A stretch of DNA of 64,000 nucleotides from Bagarius yarrelli (taxonomy: Eukaryota > Chordata > Actinopteri > Siluriformes > Sisoridae): the NCBI GenBank assembly GCA_005784505.1, contig VCAZ01000012.1, positions 4,283,011-4,347,010 on the forward strand, given 5' to 3'. A program made the position numbers and the translations under genes. Each line of letters opens with the position of its first letter. The stretch's first letter is position 1. The notes under the pieces are model-generated. The model ran no database searches and was not told where the DNA came from. It saw nothing but the letters and a program-made list of their open reading frames with translations. Positions 23,540 to 37,163 of the stretch are shown in pieces.

Positions 23540-24440
23540 CTGCCATATAAGATTATTACGAGTCGAAAGAGCCCACACAATGGAGAACCAGACTGGCAGA
23601 GGCAGAAGTGAAAGATTACAGAAACTATGAAATAAAACTAAAAAGAGGATTCTTACGATTCCAATTACAACACACTGCCAAACCTTCAAGCTGATCTTTA
23701 ATACCAATAACATTGAGATATGCACAGGAATGGATTCAAGGTTCCTACTACGAAAGATTCCCTTTGAAGAGACCCCCTTCAAGCTAGTATGAGGTTTGCT
23801 AAAGACAACCTGAGGAAAAATGATGCATACATGAAACGTGTCCTTTGGTCAGATGAGACAAAACCAGAGCCCTTTTGGGCATAAAGACATTGCATATGCT
23901 TGTAGAACAAAAAATAGAGAGGTGTTCCAAAGAACTCAAAGACCTGTCTGTTCCATATCAAAGATGCGGTTGATTATAATGCTGTAGGGATGTTTCAGTG
24001 CCTTTGGAACTGGGAATCTTATCAGGGTTGAAGGAAAGATGAAAAAGACAATAAGAATATTTTAAAAAGACAACCTCAGTCTGAAAAAAACTTGATCTGG
24101 GTTGACATTTTGTCTTTCAGCATGATAACGACCCAAAGCATATCTCATGGCTCCAAATTAGCAAATTGAACATCTTGACTGTCCTGCACAAAGCCCAGAC
24201 TTGAAATCTGTGGGGCAGATGAATGTCCAGAGCTCATGCCAGAAGACCAGCAGATCTGGTGGCAGTGAGAGATTTGCTAAAGAGGAATGGGCTGCCACTT
24301 TACAGGAAACTTGTTAAAAACAACAAATGATTAAAGGCAAAGGGTCACACTATTGATTCGTTCCATTAAAATGTTTGATCTGTAGACTTAATTCGTTGTT
24401 ATAATTTTGTTTCCAATTGTATTGCATTTGTATTGTATTA
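23540..24440 (+). mobile_element. degraded Tc1-like transposon, plus strand
   Basis: Plus-strand DNA keeps transposase landmarks in order: GTCCTTTGGTCAGATGAGACAAAA (V-L-W-S-D-E-T-K, first catalytic Asp region), then CAGCATGATAACGACCCAAAGCATA (Q-H-D-N-D-P-K-H, second Asp), then the G-A-Q-S-S-C-Q-K type segment and GAGGAATGGGCTGCC. Many stops and frameshifts break it. It represents a different Tc1 family from the copies at 4505 and 20345. Confidence 0.85.
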
Positions 24441-25690
24441 ACACTCCAAGAAACCTAAATAAACTGTATAAAATGCACGGTTAAAAAAAAACTCATCTCT
24501 ATTAAACAGCACTTGGGAATTATTTGAAAATGAATGAAATTTTATTGGGGTTATTAATTTTGTCTTCAACTGGCAACCTATTCTATTCTATCGACCTGCT
24601 GGCTAAACTGATATATTCAATTGTTTTTGTTTTGTTACTTTATCAGCTTTTAAACATGACTTCTTAAACTGTGGTCTGTGGTGGAACCTCCGCTCAAGGA
24701 AGTCATCGGTTCCCATTCAAGACCGGTTTTGGTACTGGTTTGAAGCTGGGATCTGGGCACCGGTCTAGTACTTTTTCAGTGAAAAGGTGCAGCGTGATTC
24801 AGCACTTGCTCGGGACTATTGCACCATTGAGTGAATGCATGACAAATATGACTTTTATAGTGGCTATTAAAAAAAGCCTTTTTACCTAAAAAGACTATGG
24901 CAGCAAAAATAAAGTTTGCAAAACTTTAATAAATAATCAATAAAATCCATTGGGACAATATGCTCATTATTTTCTCATCATAAAAAGCTCCATGTTTGAC
25001 CAAAAAAAAAACCCCACTCCAACTTTTAACCATGGTGCTAAAGTGATAATTGGAGCTAGAGTTTTAGGTCTGCAGGTTGAAGAGAACTTCAGCAGTCACA
25101 AATAAACATTATACCAGAAATATTCTTAAGTTAGATAAGAGGCCATCTGTCCAGCAGCTTAAGCCAGGCAAAAACAGTACAACAATCCATATCACACCAG
25201 CAAACTGTAAACTCTGGAATAAAAGTCAATGTTGGAATGGCAGTAAAACATTCCGCTGTTGCAAAACTTTGAACAACAGGACTGAAAGCACATAATTTTC
25301 CCCTACTGTATAAACGTTTATCTTGGGAAAAATTAGTGGGTTTTTTTTAATGTTTTTTTTCTGTCACCTGTACCTTTTTCTTGGCCATCTTTTTTTTTTA
25401 TTTAGGCCATGTTAATTAAAATTATACACAAATACAAATTTATTTTGAAAAATATCGATATTTTATAATAAAAACACTCAAGCATGTTTTGATTTTAAAC
25501 ATTTTCTGTTAAATATACTACTTTTTAACTTTGTCACAGGCTACAGTTTACCGTTTTCTTTAGACAAATGGGTTCAAGCTTGTAAAACACCTCAGGACTT
25601 ATTCTAAAAAGTCAAAATACTTCACTTAAGGTTTTAGAAGTTTTTAGAAGTTTAGCGAGATTTTATTTAAAAATTAAAACTGATTTTATT
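24441..25690. other. intronic DNA, nothing recognised
   Basis: AT-rich sequence with homopolymer T tracts at 25330-25400. The short open frames at 24671-24889 and 25077-25295 have no recognisable domain. No supportable feature. Confidence 0.45.
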
Positions 25691-25695
25691 GCATT

Positions 25696-26598
25696 TTTTC
25701 GATTTGATAACTATATCCAATTTTTTTTGAAGACACCTTATCTTTCAAAAGTAACCTGTATCTGATATTTGCATTTACACTATACACAGCAAAACAACCC
25801 AAGGTGGACATACTGAAGTAAAAACAGCGCGATAATGAACGCAATGGATGAAGATGAAATTATTCTTCATTATGTTGCTTTCGCTTTATATTTAAATGTC
25901 GGCAAACCGCTAAGAGAGAAAGAGAGCCTAGTGTGTGTGTGTGTTTCGGATCAGCCGCAGCGTACAGAGGAAAAAACTTTAAATGTGGACTGTAAATCTG
26001 CCTCTGAATCTGATCTGGGTCTTAATATTTAGTACAGTGAACAAAATTAATAAAATATCAAAAACCAATTGCCCAAGTTGTTATTCATTGTTGATGGGGC
26101 ATCACTTCAACTCAGAGTGGACACCGTCACTTATTCAATGACGTTCAACTCGCATTAACAGGTGAAAATCCGACATGTCTTACACTGCACATGCTAACAT
26201 ATTTAAGCCTTCCACAAAAATGCACAAAAAAAAGAAAAAAAAAGAAACACTTTAACATGACACGGGGGGCTGGGGGGTTGGGTGCAGTCAAACATTTCCA
26301 GTGACAATCCCTACACCATCTGCAACAAGGTCGCTCCTTTTTCTCGCCTGAAGAGCGATTTTTTTTGCAACCTTAAACATGAGCGAATAAACGACATATC
26401 ATTTTGTCTTGGTCCATGATGTCCATGGATTCCGGTCAGTATGTGTACCTTGGGTTTTTGATGTGTATGCAGTAAATGCAAATATTGGATATGGGTCAGT
26501 TTCAAAAGATGATGTAAGCTGATCAAAAAAAAAAAAATCAGATAAAGTCATAGAAACGGAATTGGGCATCAGGATCTGCAGTGTAAATGCAGCCTAAG
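25696..26598 (+). mobile_element. non-autonomous DNA element, family M, copy 1
   Basis: Matches the 56779-57359 element in order: GATATTTGCATTTACACTATACAC, ACAACCCAAGGTGGA, AACCGCTAAGAGAGAAAGAGAGCC, TTATTCAATGACGTTCAACT and the right end TGCAGTGTAAATGCAGCC. The left terminal repeat is worn away. No transposase is encoded; the 65-residue frame at 25835-26032 belongs to the repeat. Confidence 0.65.
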
Positions 26599-29500
26599 TC
26601 AGCCTCTAAGCAGCTTTATCAAATCCTTACAAATATAAATACATTTTAAAAAAATATAGTCAGCTTTTTTACCACAAAAAGAACCATAATGGTACAAAAA
26701 AACCTTTGTTTTTAAGCGCTTAAACTACAGCTAATAATAATAATAACAACAACAACAACAAATCATACATTCCCATTCCAAGGTTCAGAATAGCTTCAGC
26801 TCAGCAGACCACAGACCAGTCATCTGGCATGTGATGTCATAAGGCAGCTTGTCTGTGTCTCTAAACTATAAATAACCTCTTCTAGAATTACACATCCCCG
26901 TCCCCATTAAGGCCTCTAGCCATATATTCAGCTTTTAAACTCCCACCTTTCATCAAAGGAAACTGCATTTCCTCTGCACAACATGAAGAGCCTAGCTGCA
27001 ACTACACAACTAAACAAGAACAGGAGGAAAGACTGTGTCAGAAGTGGCTTTCACTGGGCAAACACATTATCCTCTGTAGTTCAATATTTAATGTTTAGTA
27101 TTAAAATAATGTAGAGTGCATTGAACACCTGTGCCCTGACTCCATACTCGGTACACTTTGATCATGCAGCACAATTAGCATCACAGTGGCCTAAAAAAGG
27201 CAGAACATAATAACTAATTGGTTATGAATGCAGGTGGACTCACAGAGCTCCTTGTGGTTAGGCAGAAAACAAACAGAAATGAAATATATTCAGAAGGACA
27301 GGAAGCCTTACAACCCTTTGAAAGCCTTTTCAATAATGGCACCTAACAAAGAAATACAAATTTATACACCTCATCAGACTTCTTATAGTGCAAATACCAA
27401 GGTTGTGCAGGTTCTGACTTAATGTCGCAGACTGGCTATAGCATGTTAACAAGCTCGGACTTACACTGCGCAGCCTGTAAGGCACCATCAGTCCCGGTGC
27501 AGGATCTGCTGCTTATGAAGGCATAAAAATCAGGTGAAACCAAACAACAAACCTGTGCCAACTTTAGCGCTTCCTTAGTCAGTCTCTTTATGGTTTCCAG
27601 CAAAGGCCTTTTTCGTTTTATGGCTTTACAAATAAGCTTACCTGCCTCTAAATAGGCATGCACTCAACAGCTGTGCAACCAGGTGATACGCTGCTTTTAC
27701 TAAACCCTTTACATTCCACCGATACGAGCGGGAGGCCTACATAGTGGCGAGATATATGCCACTGCAATGATGTAACCACTGGACTGCTGTCACATGGTCC
27801 GTTTCCATGCCTACCATGCCTGGAGTGGCAGCTAAGAGTGGTTTCCATAGCAACAAAGCACTTCAACAGGACCCTTCAGTGCATCTTTGCTTTGACCAAT
27901 GCTTTTTCTGGAATGGGGAACGAAATATCATGCCCAAAAAAAATAATAAATTTGAACACATATAGATTTAACACCAATAGAACAAATTAAGACGATACTT
28001 TATTTTAAGACTACTCTTGCCAAGTCTTTAAAACAGTGATAATCAATATGTAGCTTTTGTCATATTAACATAGGATTAGGCAATATGACCTACAATTGAA
28101 ATCTTGAGTAATTGAAAATTTTACCCCAATTAACATTTTTCTTCTATTGTTTCGTTTATTTTGTTTTGCCCTTTTAAGTTTTCTGCGTTGTTCCTTTGGT
28201 ATGAGCTCCTCCTGTTCTCCGCCACTGACTGGACATGTGACTTAAGGGCAGTCTGTTTTTAGGGGAAAGGATTTTTTGGCCATTAACATTTAAATCAGCA
28301 TCAATTACAGTGGAGTCAAACTACCCTTTTATTACAGCCACCCATGTTTTAAGATTTTATTTAGAAAATTTAATTATTAGAAATGGACTAGTCGTTTAGC
28401 TGTTAATGCATTATCTCTATCTGCCTCTTGACTGAACTTATATATTTCCCATAACTGCAACATAAAGACTCAAAAGAAATTTTGAAATGTTTGCAACGTT
28501 TTCCAATTACTATTTTTACCATTACCATGTTTTATTGATTAGTTCTGCTTTTTTCCTGTTTTACTGACTAGTTCTGCTTTTTCCTTGTTAGTATTCGAGG
28601 AGTTAACCCCTTAATTAGTGTATAATCGCCTAAAAGGCATACACAAAGTAAAATTCTTGAAATATTTAAAAGTATATGCATGAATTTGGGCTCTTTTGAA
28701 AAGGGACACAGTGAGGTTTGTTTCAAAACAGGGTAAAACACAGTCCTACTGGTATTGATTACATATTAAACACGCTGAAAAAAAACTCTCCACTGTTTAG
28801 GCTAAAATAAAGGGGGAAATGCCTGCAGATGACGTACTGGTAGCTTTAAGCTCAAGTGTTTTTAAACATGTTTTTGTATGGCATTCTACGCACATTCCAA
28901 GAAACTGCACTTTAGAGACGTGAGCCTTTATTTCTTTTTTTTTCCCCCAGTTATGTTACAGAATTATTTACAAATATATTTTAAATGCCATGTTGTTCGT
29001 GATGCATGTCTCCATTAATCATGGGCTGCCCGGGTTTCACTTTGAATATACCAAAGATTCCACAAATTGGTGTTTTCAGAAGCTCGTTGGTTTAACAGCT
29101 GAGCCAGTCATTTGCATAATGTGACAACTGGATTGTTTTGAAAAAGGTGTGGGGTACTGAGTGCAGAGGTCCGAAGGACATTTTTAAGCTTGCTTTGTTT
29201 GCGGAATTACTGTTTTAATCAGAAAAAAAAAAAAATTTCATTAAGCGTTCCATGGAGTCTTCAGATACCTTTTTCAGATAATGTATTATTCTGCAGACGT
29301 TTAACATTTAAATGAAATATGATTAACATTTCACGGGCATTGACCAAATACATAGCTTTTTTATAGTTTATGCATCAGTGGCTTTAAAAAAAAAATGAGA
29401 CACTCATTGGGTGTTGTTGGTTTGAAAAAAAAAAGCTGATAGTTCCTGCCGTGTTGATCATATTTATAAACGGCCTACATACTAAAGAACTTAAGCTTTC

Positions 29501-31118
29501 GAAATATATGTACATGTTGAGCTTTGATAAAGTAAAATCCGAAATGTCCTGTGGTCGGGACAAAAACACATGCTATTTCAGATCTGTGTCTTTCCTGACT
29601 TTTAATTCTTTGTATGCCTGCGCTTCGCTGATTTTCAATTTACTTTAAAATTTTGGAGGCTTTTTGGAGGATTTTATCAGACCTAAAAGATCACAACTTT
29701 GAATAACATGTTTATAACAAGTTGAAAAAGGCCTCAAAGTCGGAAGAGCTCTTTATGAGTGCTCAGATGGTAAAAGTAATAACATACAAAATACACCACA
29801 TCTTTTCGGGTGGAAAGTTGTGTCACCTCAAAATAATCTAATCAGGTTGTGAACATAGAACTTATGAACATATGCCTTTAGGTTCAGTATCTTTAGGTTC
29901 ACTGTCAAAAAAGGGGGGATGAACAGTAAGTGAACCAGAACCAAATGTATTATTTTCTTTCTGGGTTCAGACCAAATAAACCAAACAACAAGAGTGAAAA
30001 CACGCATAGATAAGTGCTGTTGTATGTTTTGTGCCAAATACAATGTGTTGTTTTTGACTATGATTTAAATGGAATTTACACAGAGTAAGAGTAATTGCTA
30101 CAATTCGATGTTCTTGTACAGGCTATTGTCATTGGCTTTCTTCATAATTATATCTAAAGGGTTAACTTTTATAACCACCAGAGACATGTAAAAATTTAAC
30201 CATTCCAATTTTTTCAAAGGATTTGGAACCCTATTGTATTAGCACTATCGTTGAGGTAACGTAAACATCTGCATGTAATTACCCAACACTCATTTTCAAT
30301 GACTAATCCAAATAGTAATTTCTTTGGTTCAAATTACTCGTTTACAATGTCAGATAAAAGAGTAGTATAATCATTTCCAGTTTTCCATTTTTGATTTTCT
30401 GATTCAAAAATCTTCATTTTAGTTTTTTTGTTTGCTATATTTACAGGACTTTCTTTGATTACTCAGTTTCGCAACCACCACAGAGGCCAACGAAAGGCTG
30501 CACAGAACCCCTGTGCATGGATTTTCTCTTAAGGAGCACCAGGGTCACAGTAGTGATACATTAGAGTTTGTATTACTCGACTGAGTCTAAGCTAGCTCAA
30601 TACAGGAAAAGTAAAAATTAGGAAAAGTATTTTCTATTACAGAATAGGAAACAGACTATAATATAGAAATATTAGCACTACTACTTGTTATATTTAATAA
30701 CAGCCACAAAATACACAACTTACTAGCGTTGCCCTATATTGGGAAAAACTAACATGATTGTTTGGTTTTCTGCCATACGTATGGCAGTATGAACCAAAAA
30801 AACAAAAAATTACCAGATAACTTGAGCTCTAGTTGGAAAGATTTAATTATTTTAGAATGACTGGAGTAATTTGTAAAGGAGTGAATCTGTGTAAAATATA
30901 ATACACAAGTTAAAAGCATAGAGCAATACAAAAGATAGATGCAAATGAAAAACAATGCTTCATATTTTTCGGGAGATTTAGATTCAGAAATTGAATAAAT
31001 CAATCACCCTGTATTGTCTCACCATACGAATTAATACATCCTTATAAAATTCCCTTTTGGAGCTTTAAAAGTATATTATAAAAAGTTAAACATGCTTATA
31101 ACATTTACACAGTAATTG
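26599..31118. other. intronic DNA with a short triplet repeat
   Basis: An (AAT)n/(AAC)n array lies at about 26732-26762. The rest is AT-rich DNA in which I recognise no coding exon or complete element. An X-box-like motif at 27841-27854 is listed separately. Confidence 0.45.
27841..27854 (+). promoter_or_regulatory. X-box-like (RFX) motif
   Basis: The 14-mer GTTTCCATAGCAAC fits the RFX X-box pattern, two half-sites GTNRCC and RGYAAC separated by two bases, with one mismatch tolerated in the first half. It is inside the inferred PPM1B intron 1. Function is unproven; this is a motif match only. Confidence 0.35.
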
Positions 31119-31449
31119 TGAGTTCACACTGCACGATTTTAGCCCTGACAGGTTTTGCTAACTCTCAGGCAAATCGTTGCTTAGGAACGCAAGTGACAAT
31201 AACGCAGTTTGAATTACGAAAGATGTGATCTGGGAAGAGTATTGAGGTGTCTTAGGGACGTGTGAGAGATTTGCCTTCTAATTGGAAAATAGACCAGCGA
31301 AGGCTTGCATAATTTTCTTACCACCTCAAGTTCTCATGCATGTAATATCATGCATGCAAACACAACAGCAACTGAATGTTACTCAACATAGTTGTGCAGT
31401 TTGTAAACGGCAATCTGACGGCTTTAAAAAACTTTTCAGTGTGAACTCA
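31119..31449. mobile_element. MITE-like element with perfect 13-bp terminal inverted repeats
   Basis: TGAGTTCACACTG at 31119-31131 is mirrored by CAGTGTGAACTCA at 31437-31449, framing 331 bp. The interior begins with GCACGATTTTAGC and has no conserved ORF. I could not identify a convincing target-site duplication, so the superfamily is open. Confidence 0.65.
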
Positions 31450-33429
31450 GCATTGCATGCCTTAAAAACAACTTGCAAATGCTAAACTTTCACTACAAAT
31501 TTTAAACCGCAGTTAATTCACAAATCACATGCGTTGTAAACTATGGTGCAGTCAAATCCAATCCAATCCTAACATCCCGCAATGTGACCATTGTAGATAT
31601 GCAAACTGCGATATTGATGCTTAAATGATAGACTGTGCAGCCATACTACTAACAGCACCTTTTTATTAAACATTAGGTGAAGCCAAAATTAGATACGTAC
31701 TTTTAACTCAGAAGTTGTGCTGGGCGATAGAACAGTATCAACATTATTGACGGTACATCCTTTGTCGGTGACGTGGCAAAAGTGCAATATACTTCTTACT
31801 ATTTTCATTAATATACGTGCACCTCCCTAAGTAGACTCCTTTTTTTTTGCGTCACGAATTGAGGAATTGTTTATAAAAAAAAACTAAAAAAACCTCCATC
31901 ACCTTAACCGCTTCCACCAACATCATCTCAAAGCAACCCACAGACAATCTACATAAAGGTAATCTGCACAATCTTATAATAAATCGCTAAAAAGAAATAC
32001 CCTGTGCTATGGCGAACTACATTGGCAAGATATGTTGCCATTTAGCGGTGTCCCGCCATGTTGTCCCAGGCGCAAGTATTTTACCAAGACTGCTATTTCA
32101 GACTATATTCAGAGTGGAAACAGCTGTCCACTGCTCTCCTAATTTGCAACAACCACCTGTGACAGTTGCATGTGTGACCTGTACATAGTTTTGTGCATTT
32201 CATTGAAGTGATTGGAATCTGAAAGTACATGCTTGGACAGTGAATTTTCGCCGCCAAGGGACATTTATCGCGCACAAAACTGACTGATACGCTGATCTCA
32301 TGGGGTCAGAAGAGCTACCAAGTAAGCATCACTTTGACAGCTTGCAACTATAGGAAGCTACATCACTTAAACTGACTCGTTGTCGTTTTTCAGCTATTGG
32401 TGAGCAGCGTTGTCATTAAATAGTTACAGTCACGACATTTGTTTCTTTGGTTAATTAGTACCAATCTACTCTAAAAAAATCTGTATTTGTCTTTATACGT
32501 ATTGCTACCTTTTTGTTTTAGTTGCTCATTTGTTTTCTTTTGTATTTTCTTTTTTCCCCCAAAAAAGACAAAGAGTTGAAATGGCTATTGGTGCATGTAA
32601 CAGGTGGTGGCAGCCTTTCTTATTCATTTAAGAAAAGGACCTAGCAGAAGCTCAGGTACAACTCAATCTTCAAATTATTTAAATTCTTGTTTTTCCTTAT
32701 GAGAATTGATGGTTCATTTAAACTTTTTCTGTTTTTTTTTTTGTTTCTTCTCTTTTATCAACACCAATGACATGAAACATCCGTGAACTTTTTTTTTCGC
32801 TTTATTACCCTGCCTTACTTAGAGGTCAAGCCAAGCCCCCTAAACAAACTTCATTCACAATTTTCATATGCCTCACCCAGCATACAAGACAACTTCCTAT
32901 GATTTACCAACAACATCCCTAACACTGAACTTGTAATTGACACGATGCCTCACTAAAACTCAACTACCAGTGTTGCCAAGTATTTGTTTGTTTGCCCCTA
33001 TTTGCCCTGCAAACTGGAGCTCCTTAGACTTATCCCCATTGCAAATCAGTCAGTTTTTTTTTTAAAAAAAAAAAAACTCGGACGCTGGAGTTTTAAAACA
33101 TGACATGTCACATCTGGATAAACTACAGAAGTCCACATTTTGGGAAAAGCACCAGTTAAAGTGATTAACATCTAAATACATGATGAGAATATGGTGCAAT
33201 TCACCACAACCGATTGATTGTATGGGATGAGCCTAGTAGAATCCCTAGGGAAGAAAATAGAACCTTAAAAGTGTGTTAGATGGTCAGTGAAAGACAGCAC
33301 ACCTAAGACGTAATAGACAACAGACCAACACAATACTCTGGGGTAGGGTGGACGGTTTTGGTCAATCCAATATCTCGTGAGATGTATCGATAGAAGATGC
33401 CTCGCCACTTAATTGTTTTTGTGGCGCAT
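31450..33429. other. intronic DNA, nothing recognised
   Basis: AT-rich DNA with T- and A-runs (33052-33077 includes facing T and A runs). The short frame at 32093-32275 has no domain. Confidence 0.45.
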
Positions 33430-33660
33430 TGCTGCTTTACACTGCAGTCTTAATGCTAATTCCGTTTGGTGACTATAACTGTACCCGTTCTGCATTACAC
33501 TATAGACGGCAAAACCTTCAAGTGGATGTACTGACCAGAACAGAAGTCAAAACAGGGTGAAAATCAATAAACACAATGGACGAAAATGTACTGATTATTC
33601 ATATGTTGCTTTTGCAAAACTTTTAAACGATAACCCACCCTCTCTGGGGTTTGCAAAGGG
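33430..33660 (+). mobile_element. non-autonomous DNA element, family M, copy 2 (truncated)
   Basis: Shares with copies at 25696 and 56779 the run CATTACACTATAGACGGCAAAACC, AAGTGGATGTACTGACC, then the ACACAATGGACGAAAATG segment. It stops at a run of 10 G near 33659-33668. Ends are missing. Confidence 0.55.
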
Positions 33661-34124
33661 GGGGGGGTAATCTCTATAGAGCATAGAGTCCTATTAATGC
33701 CGTTTTGCTTGATTATGCAAACAAGGCTGACTTGGGACGGTCTTTTTAAATCTAGTAAAGATTAAAGGATGATATTCTTAAGCCCCTGAATAGAGCTCAT
33801 GAGTCGCCCGCTCCCGCATCTTCTGCATATCACTGTCTACACACCACTGGCCGCTGCAAACATTAGGAACAATGTCTGGATTGAACGCTTCGCTACTTTC
33901 CAGATTCTTTTTGTACTGGTACATTGCAACTAGCTCTGAAAAAGAGAAGGTTTGTAAATGGATATAGGTGGTGTTTTGTACCATAATAAGCCGGAATGTT
34001 TTCAATGGGATTGCGATTCAGCAATGATAGATTTTGTAATTCTACAACAGATCGTACCTACTAGACTCGTACATTGCTGGTTCCTTATCATGAAAACTCA
34101 AGACAACAATCTGCACCACACTTA

Positions 34125-34742
34125 GACTACATTCACACTACAAAGCGTAGTACTTATTCCAAATCATTCTCAAAACATTTTTGTATAGTTGTTCACTGCA
34201 CAAACAATGTCCAAACTGACCTCTCATCTGACGCAGCGTTCTGTCATCAGTGTTGCCTGTTTAGGCAGGCTAAACGCCATTTATGCTTAGGTGCATACAT
34301 TTTGAAGGTGTTGCCGTGGACGACAGCAAATTAATGAACAGTCTTAAGGAGAACGTAATAAGGAAAAAGGCTATATTTCAATAATCGCATGTTGTGGAGC
34401 ATGGCTGCTACTTCATCTAGAGGTGTGTGTAATGCGGAGCCTATCAGGAGTTTGGGACCATCACATGAACATGTTCAGCCAAAGCAATTATATAGCAACT
34501 GTTTGTAGTTTCGTGCCAGTGCAGAATGATGGCAGTCGAAAGATGAATTCCGACATCACCATTTAAACTGCGTCCACTGCAAAACCTGACCTGTGACGAT
34601 TTAATACACCATATGGAAGTAGCCAAATTGAAAATATTGATTCCATGCCGTTTGTGTTTTTCACAAAGTCATGAGAACGGCTACTCATGTGTGTGCAAAA
34701 AAGATTAGATTTGGGCCACATTTGCTGCGTGTAAACGTAGCC
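34125..34742. mobile_element. candidate DNA transposon relic with imperfect terminal inverted repeats
   Basis: GACTACATTCACACTACAAAGC at the left faces TTTGCTGCGTGTAAACGTAGCC at the right. The outer 14 positions match at 11 sites when inverted. The interior, about 570 bp, shows no transposase. The terminal words resemble those of family M, so it may be a distant member. Confidence 0.5.
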
Positions 34743-35639
34743 TTAAAAACGATACAAGACCTATAAAACAAAAACAACTTTGTGTCAATTTTACAGACAC
34801 CAGATCTGCAGACAGTATAAAACTGACGCGAATATCAACTACATTAAAAGAGCTCATGAAACTCTTAAGTGAAACAAAGATACATAATTACAGCTTAAGA
34901 AAACACCCTTTTAAACAGCAGAATAAACATGGTAAAACATTGTCATTAACTACCCTTAAACAAAATGTTATAGTACTGGAATAATCAGTATTTTTATTTG
35001 AAGTATGGTCAGACTAGAATATTCAACAAATCCGTGCTCAGAAATGATGACAAGCCGATTTTATACAATGTGGATTAGCAATTTGTGTTCTGGCTAAGTT
35101 TACTTCTCTGCCACTCAGGTTTAACTCCACAGAGTATTTTCACTTCACTGACCAGTACAACTATGCTATCATTGTTATATTTACTTAAATTCATAGAGTG
35201 GTGTGATAAATGTACGTAACTTCAGCATGAAGGTATCAGCGGAAGAGAGGATCGTTTAGTATCATGACAGTTAGGTATGTAGAAACATTGATAAAGCAAA
35301 GCTGTCCGCAATGCTCTTGCTAACATAACAGTACAAGATCTAGTTAAACACGGAGTCTATTATGCTCTAACAGATTCAACATATTTTTGGCTTGCAATAA
35401 ATCACCTAGCATTAGCAGAAACGTTCATTGTGATATTTTCACACCATGTTTGAACAACACTGATTTATACTCTTTTGTTAGTATTATCATCTCTAAGCTT
35501 TTTTTAGGATTTTACTAGCCCTTTTTAAGCGTGGCCTTCAGCCACAAGTGAAGTGCAGTCTTATGAAGTCAGGTTCTGATGCAATGAAAAAAGGCCTGAC
35601 ATGAATAGCAGTGTTGAATAGGTCGAGGCAGGGCTATGT

Positions 35640-36560
35640 ATGCCTCTAAAACATATTCATCGTTGTATTTTTTTTCTTACATTTTGTCACCATTACAACC
35701 AACAAATTACACTGCTTTTCTTGAAATACCACACAAAGTAGAAACTATTGTAAAGTGGAAAAAGATATCGGTTTCAAAATTTTAAAGCAATCAAATCTGA
35801 AAGTGTGCATGCCTTTGTATTCAGCCCTCCTGTCCTGATACCACCAGATAAAATCCAGTGCAATCAATGCCCTTAGAAGTCCCTAAATACTCTCCGTATG
35901 TAATTTAGTCTCAGTAAAATACCCGGTTCTGTAATGACCTAGTGGTTTGTTAAAACCTACGAACAAACAGCTGATGAACCAGGAACTCACCAAGCAGTCT
36001 GGATCAGTTGTGGGAAGATTAAAGGAGAGCACTGTCAGAAGCAGCCAAGAGGCCCATGCTCCTCTGGAGGAGCTGCAGAATTTACAGGACATAATTCCAT
36101 AGGACAACAATTGTGTACTCCACAAGCTGGTCCTTATGGAAGTGGCAAAGAAAGCCATGGTTGAACGAAAGACATGAGTCCCATTTGCAGTTTGCCATAT
36201 CCATGTGGGGGGGGGGGGGAGGGGGGGGGGGCAAACCTAGAGGTGGTACCTGTCAGATGAGACCCAAAGTTTTGAACGTTGGGCATAACTGCAAAGCGCT
36301 ATGTTGGCGGAAAGTAACACCACCCAACCGCTCATAAGCTGAATACCACTCCTCAATGTGGAAACATGGTTGGTGGGCAGCATCGCAGCTGGTGGGAAGG
36401 AAGTTTTCACCATCCAGCAATAATGGACCCAAAACTCCACAGCCAGAGCTACATGGGATTGTTTGGATCAAGATATTCCTCGTTTTAGAATGGCCCAGTC
36501 ACCCAAAATCCCATTGATGCATCTGTGGGGGCACGACTCAAACTTATTAGCAAGTGTGTC
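35640..36560 (+). mobile_element. degraded Tc1-like transposon, third family
   Basis: The 5' end TTTTGTCACCATTACAACCAACAAATT leads through a helix-turn-helix region (GGATCAGTTGTGGGAAGATT) to transposase remnants. Near 36160-36260 the frame resembles the first Asp region and near 36465-36530 the nucleotides match the Tc1 W-P-S-Q-S-P-D-L-N-P-I-E block. The copy is interrupted at 36207-36232 by long G runs and lacks its 3' end. A detached 3' end of the same family is at 47420-47680. Confidence 0.75.
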
Positions 36561-37163
36561 AGAATGAAGAAGCTCTAATGGAAAAACAATTAAACTTCAG
36601 ATATGAATAACTTGCATATAATAGTCGTGCTAATTTTGTTGTCAGCATCATTCTGTGCGTACCGGTAAATGCATTTTCCCCCTCAGGGCTTGCCAGTATT
36701 TTGGTGAGAAGATGCATGCGCACGTGTGTGATTATTTTGGACGGCTTCAATCTTTATTAGATATCAAGTGTTTTAGGAGGCGAACCTGCAAAAATGCTCG
36801 GTTACGCTTATAATTTTTCTTTTTCTGCATGCGAATGTCCAAGGCCTTTATGAGAATTTATTCAAGAATTGTTAGAGAAATCAGTGATGCATCAATGAAT
36901 CAATTTTTTTTCCCATCCCTACATTTCTATTCTACATTTACATGTCTTAGGATTCGCAACATCCAGTAGTTTAATAATATAAATTTCCAAGTGGATACAG
37001 GAAACATCTATGCCTATTGAGGCTGCGCATAAATCCAATTCTCGAAAGTCTAATTGATCAATAATAATATAATAATATGCATGTTTAAGTTCAGGTCAAT
37101 GTTTATATAAAATTCTGGCACAGGGATGTTATAAGTATAAGTAATTATATTCAATTCATTGTC

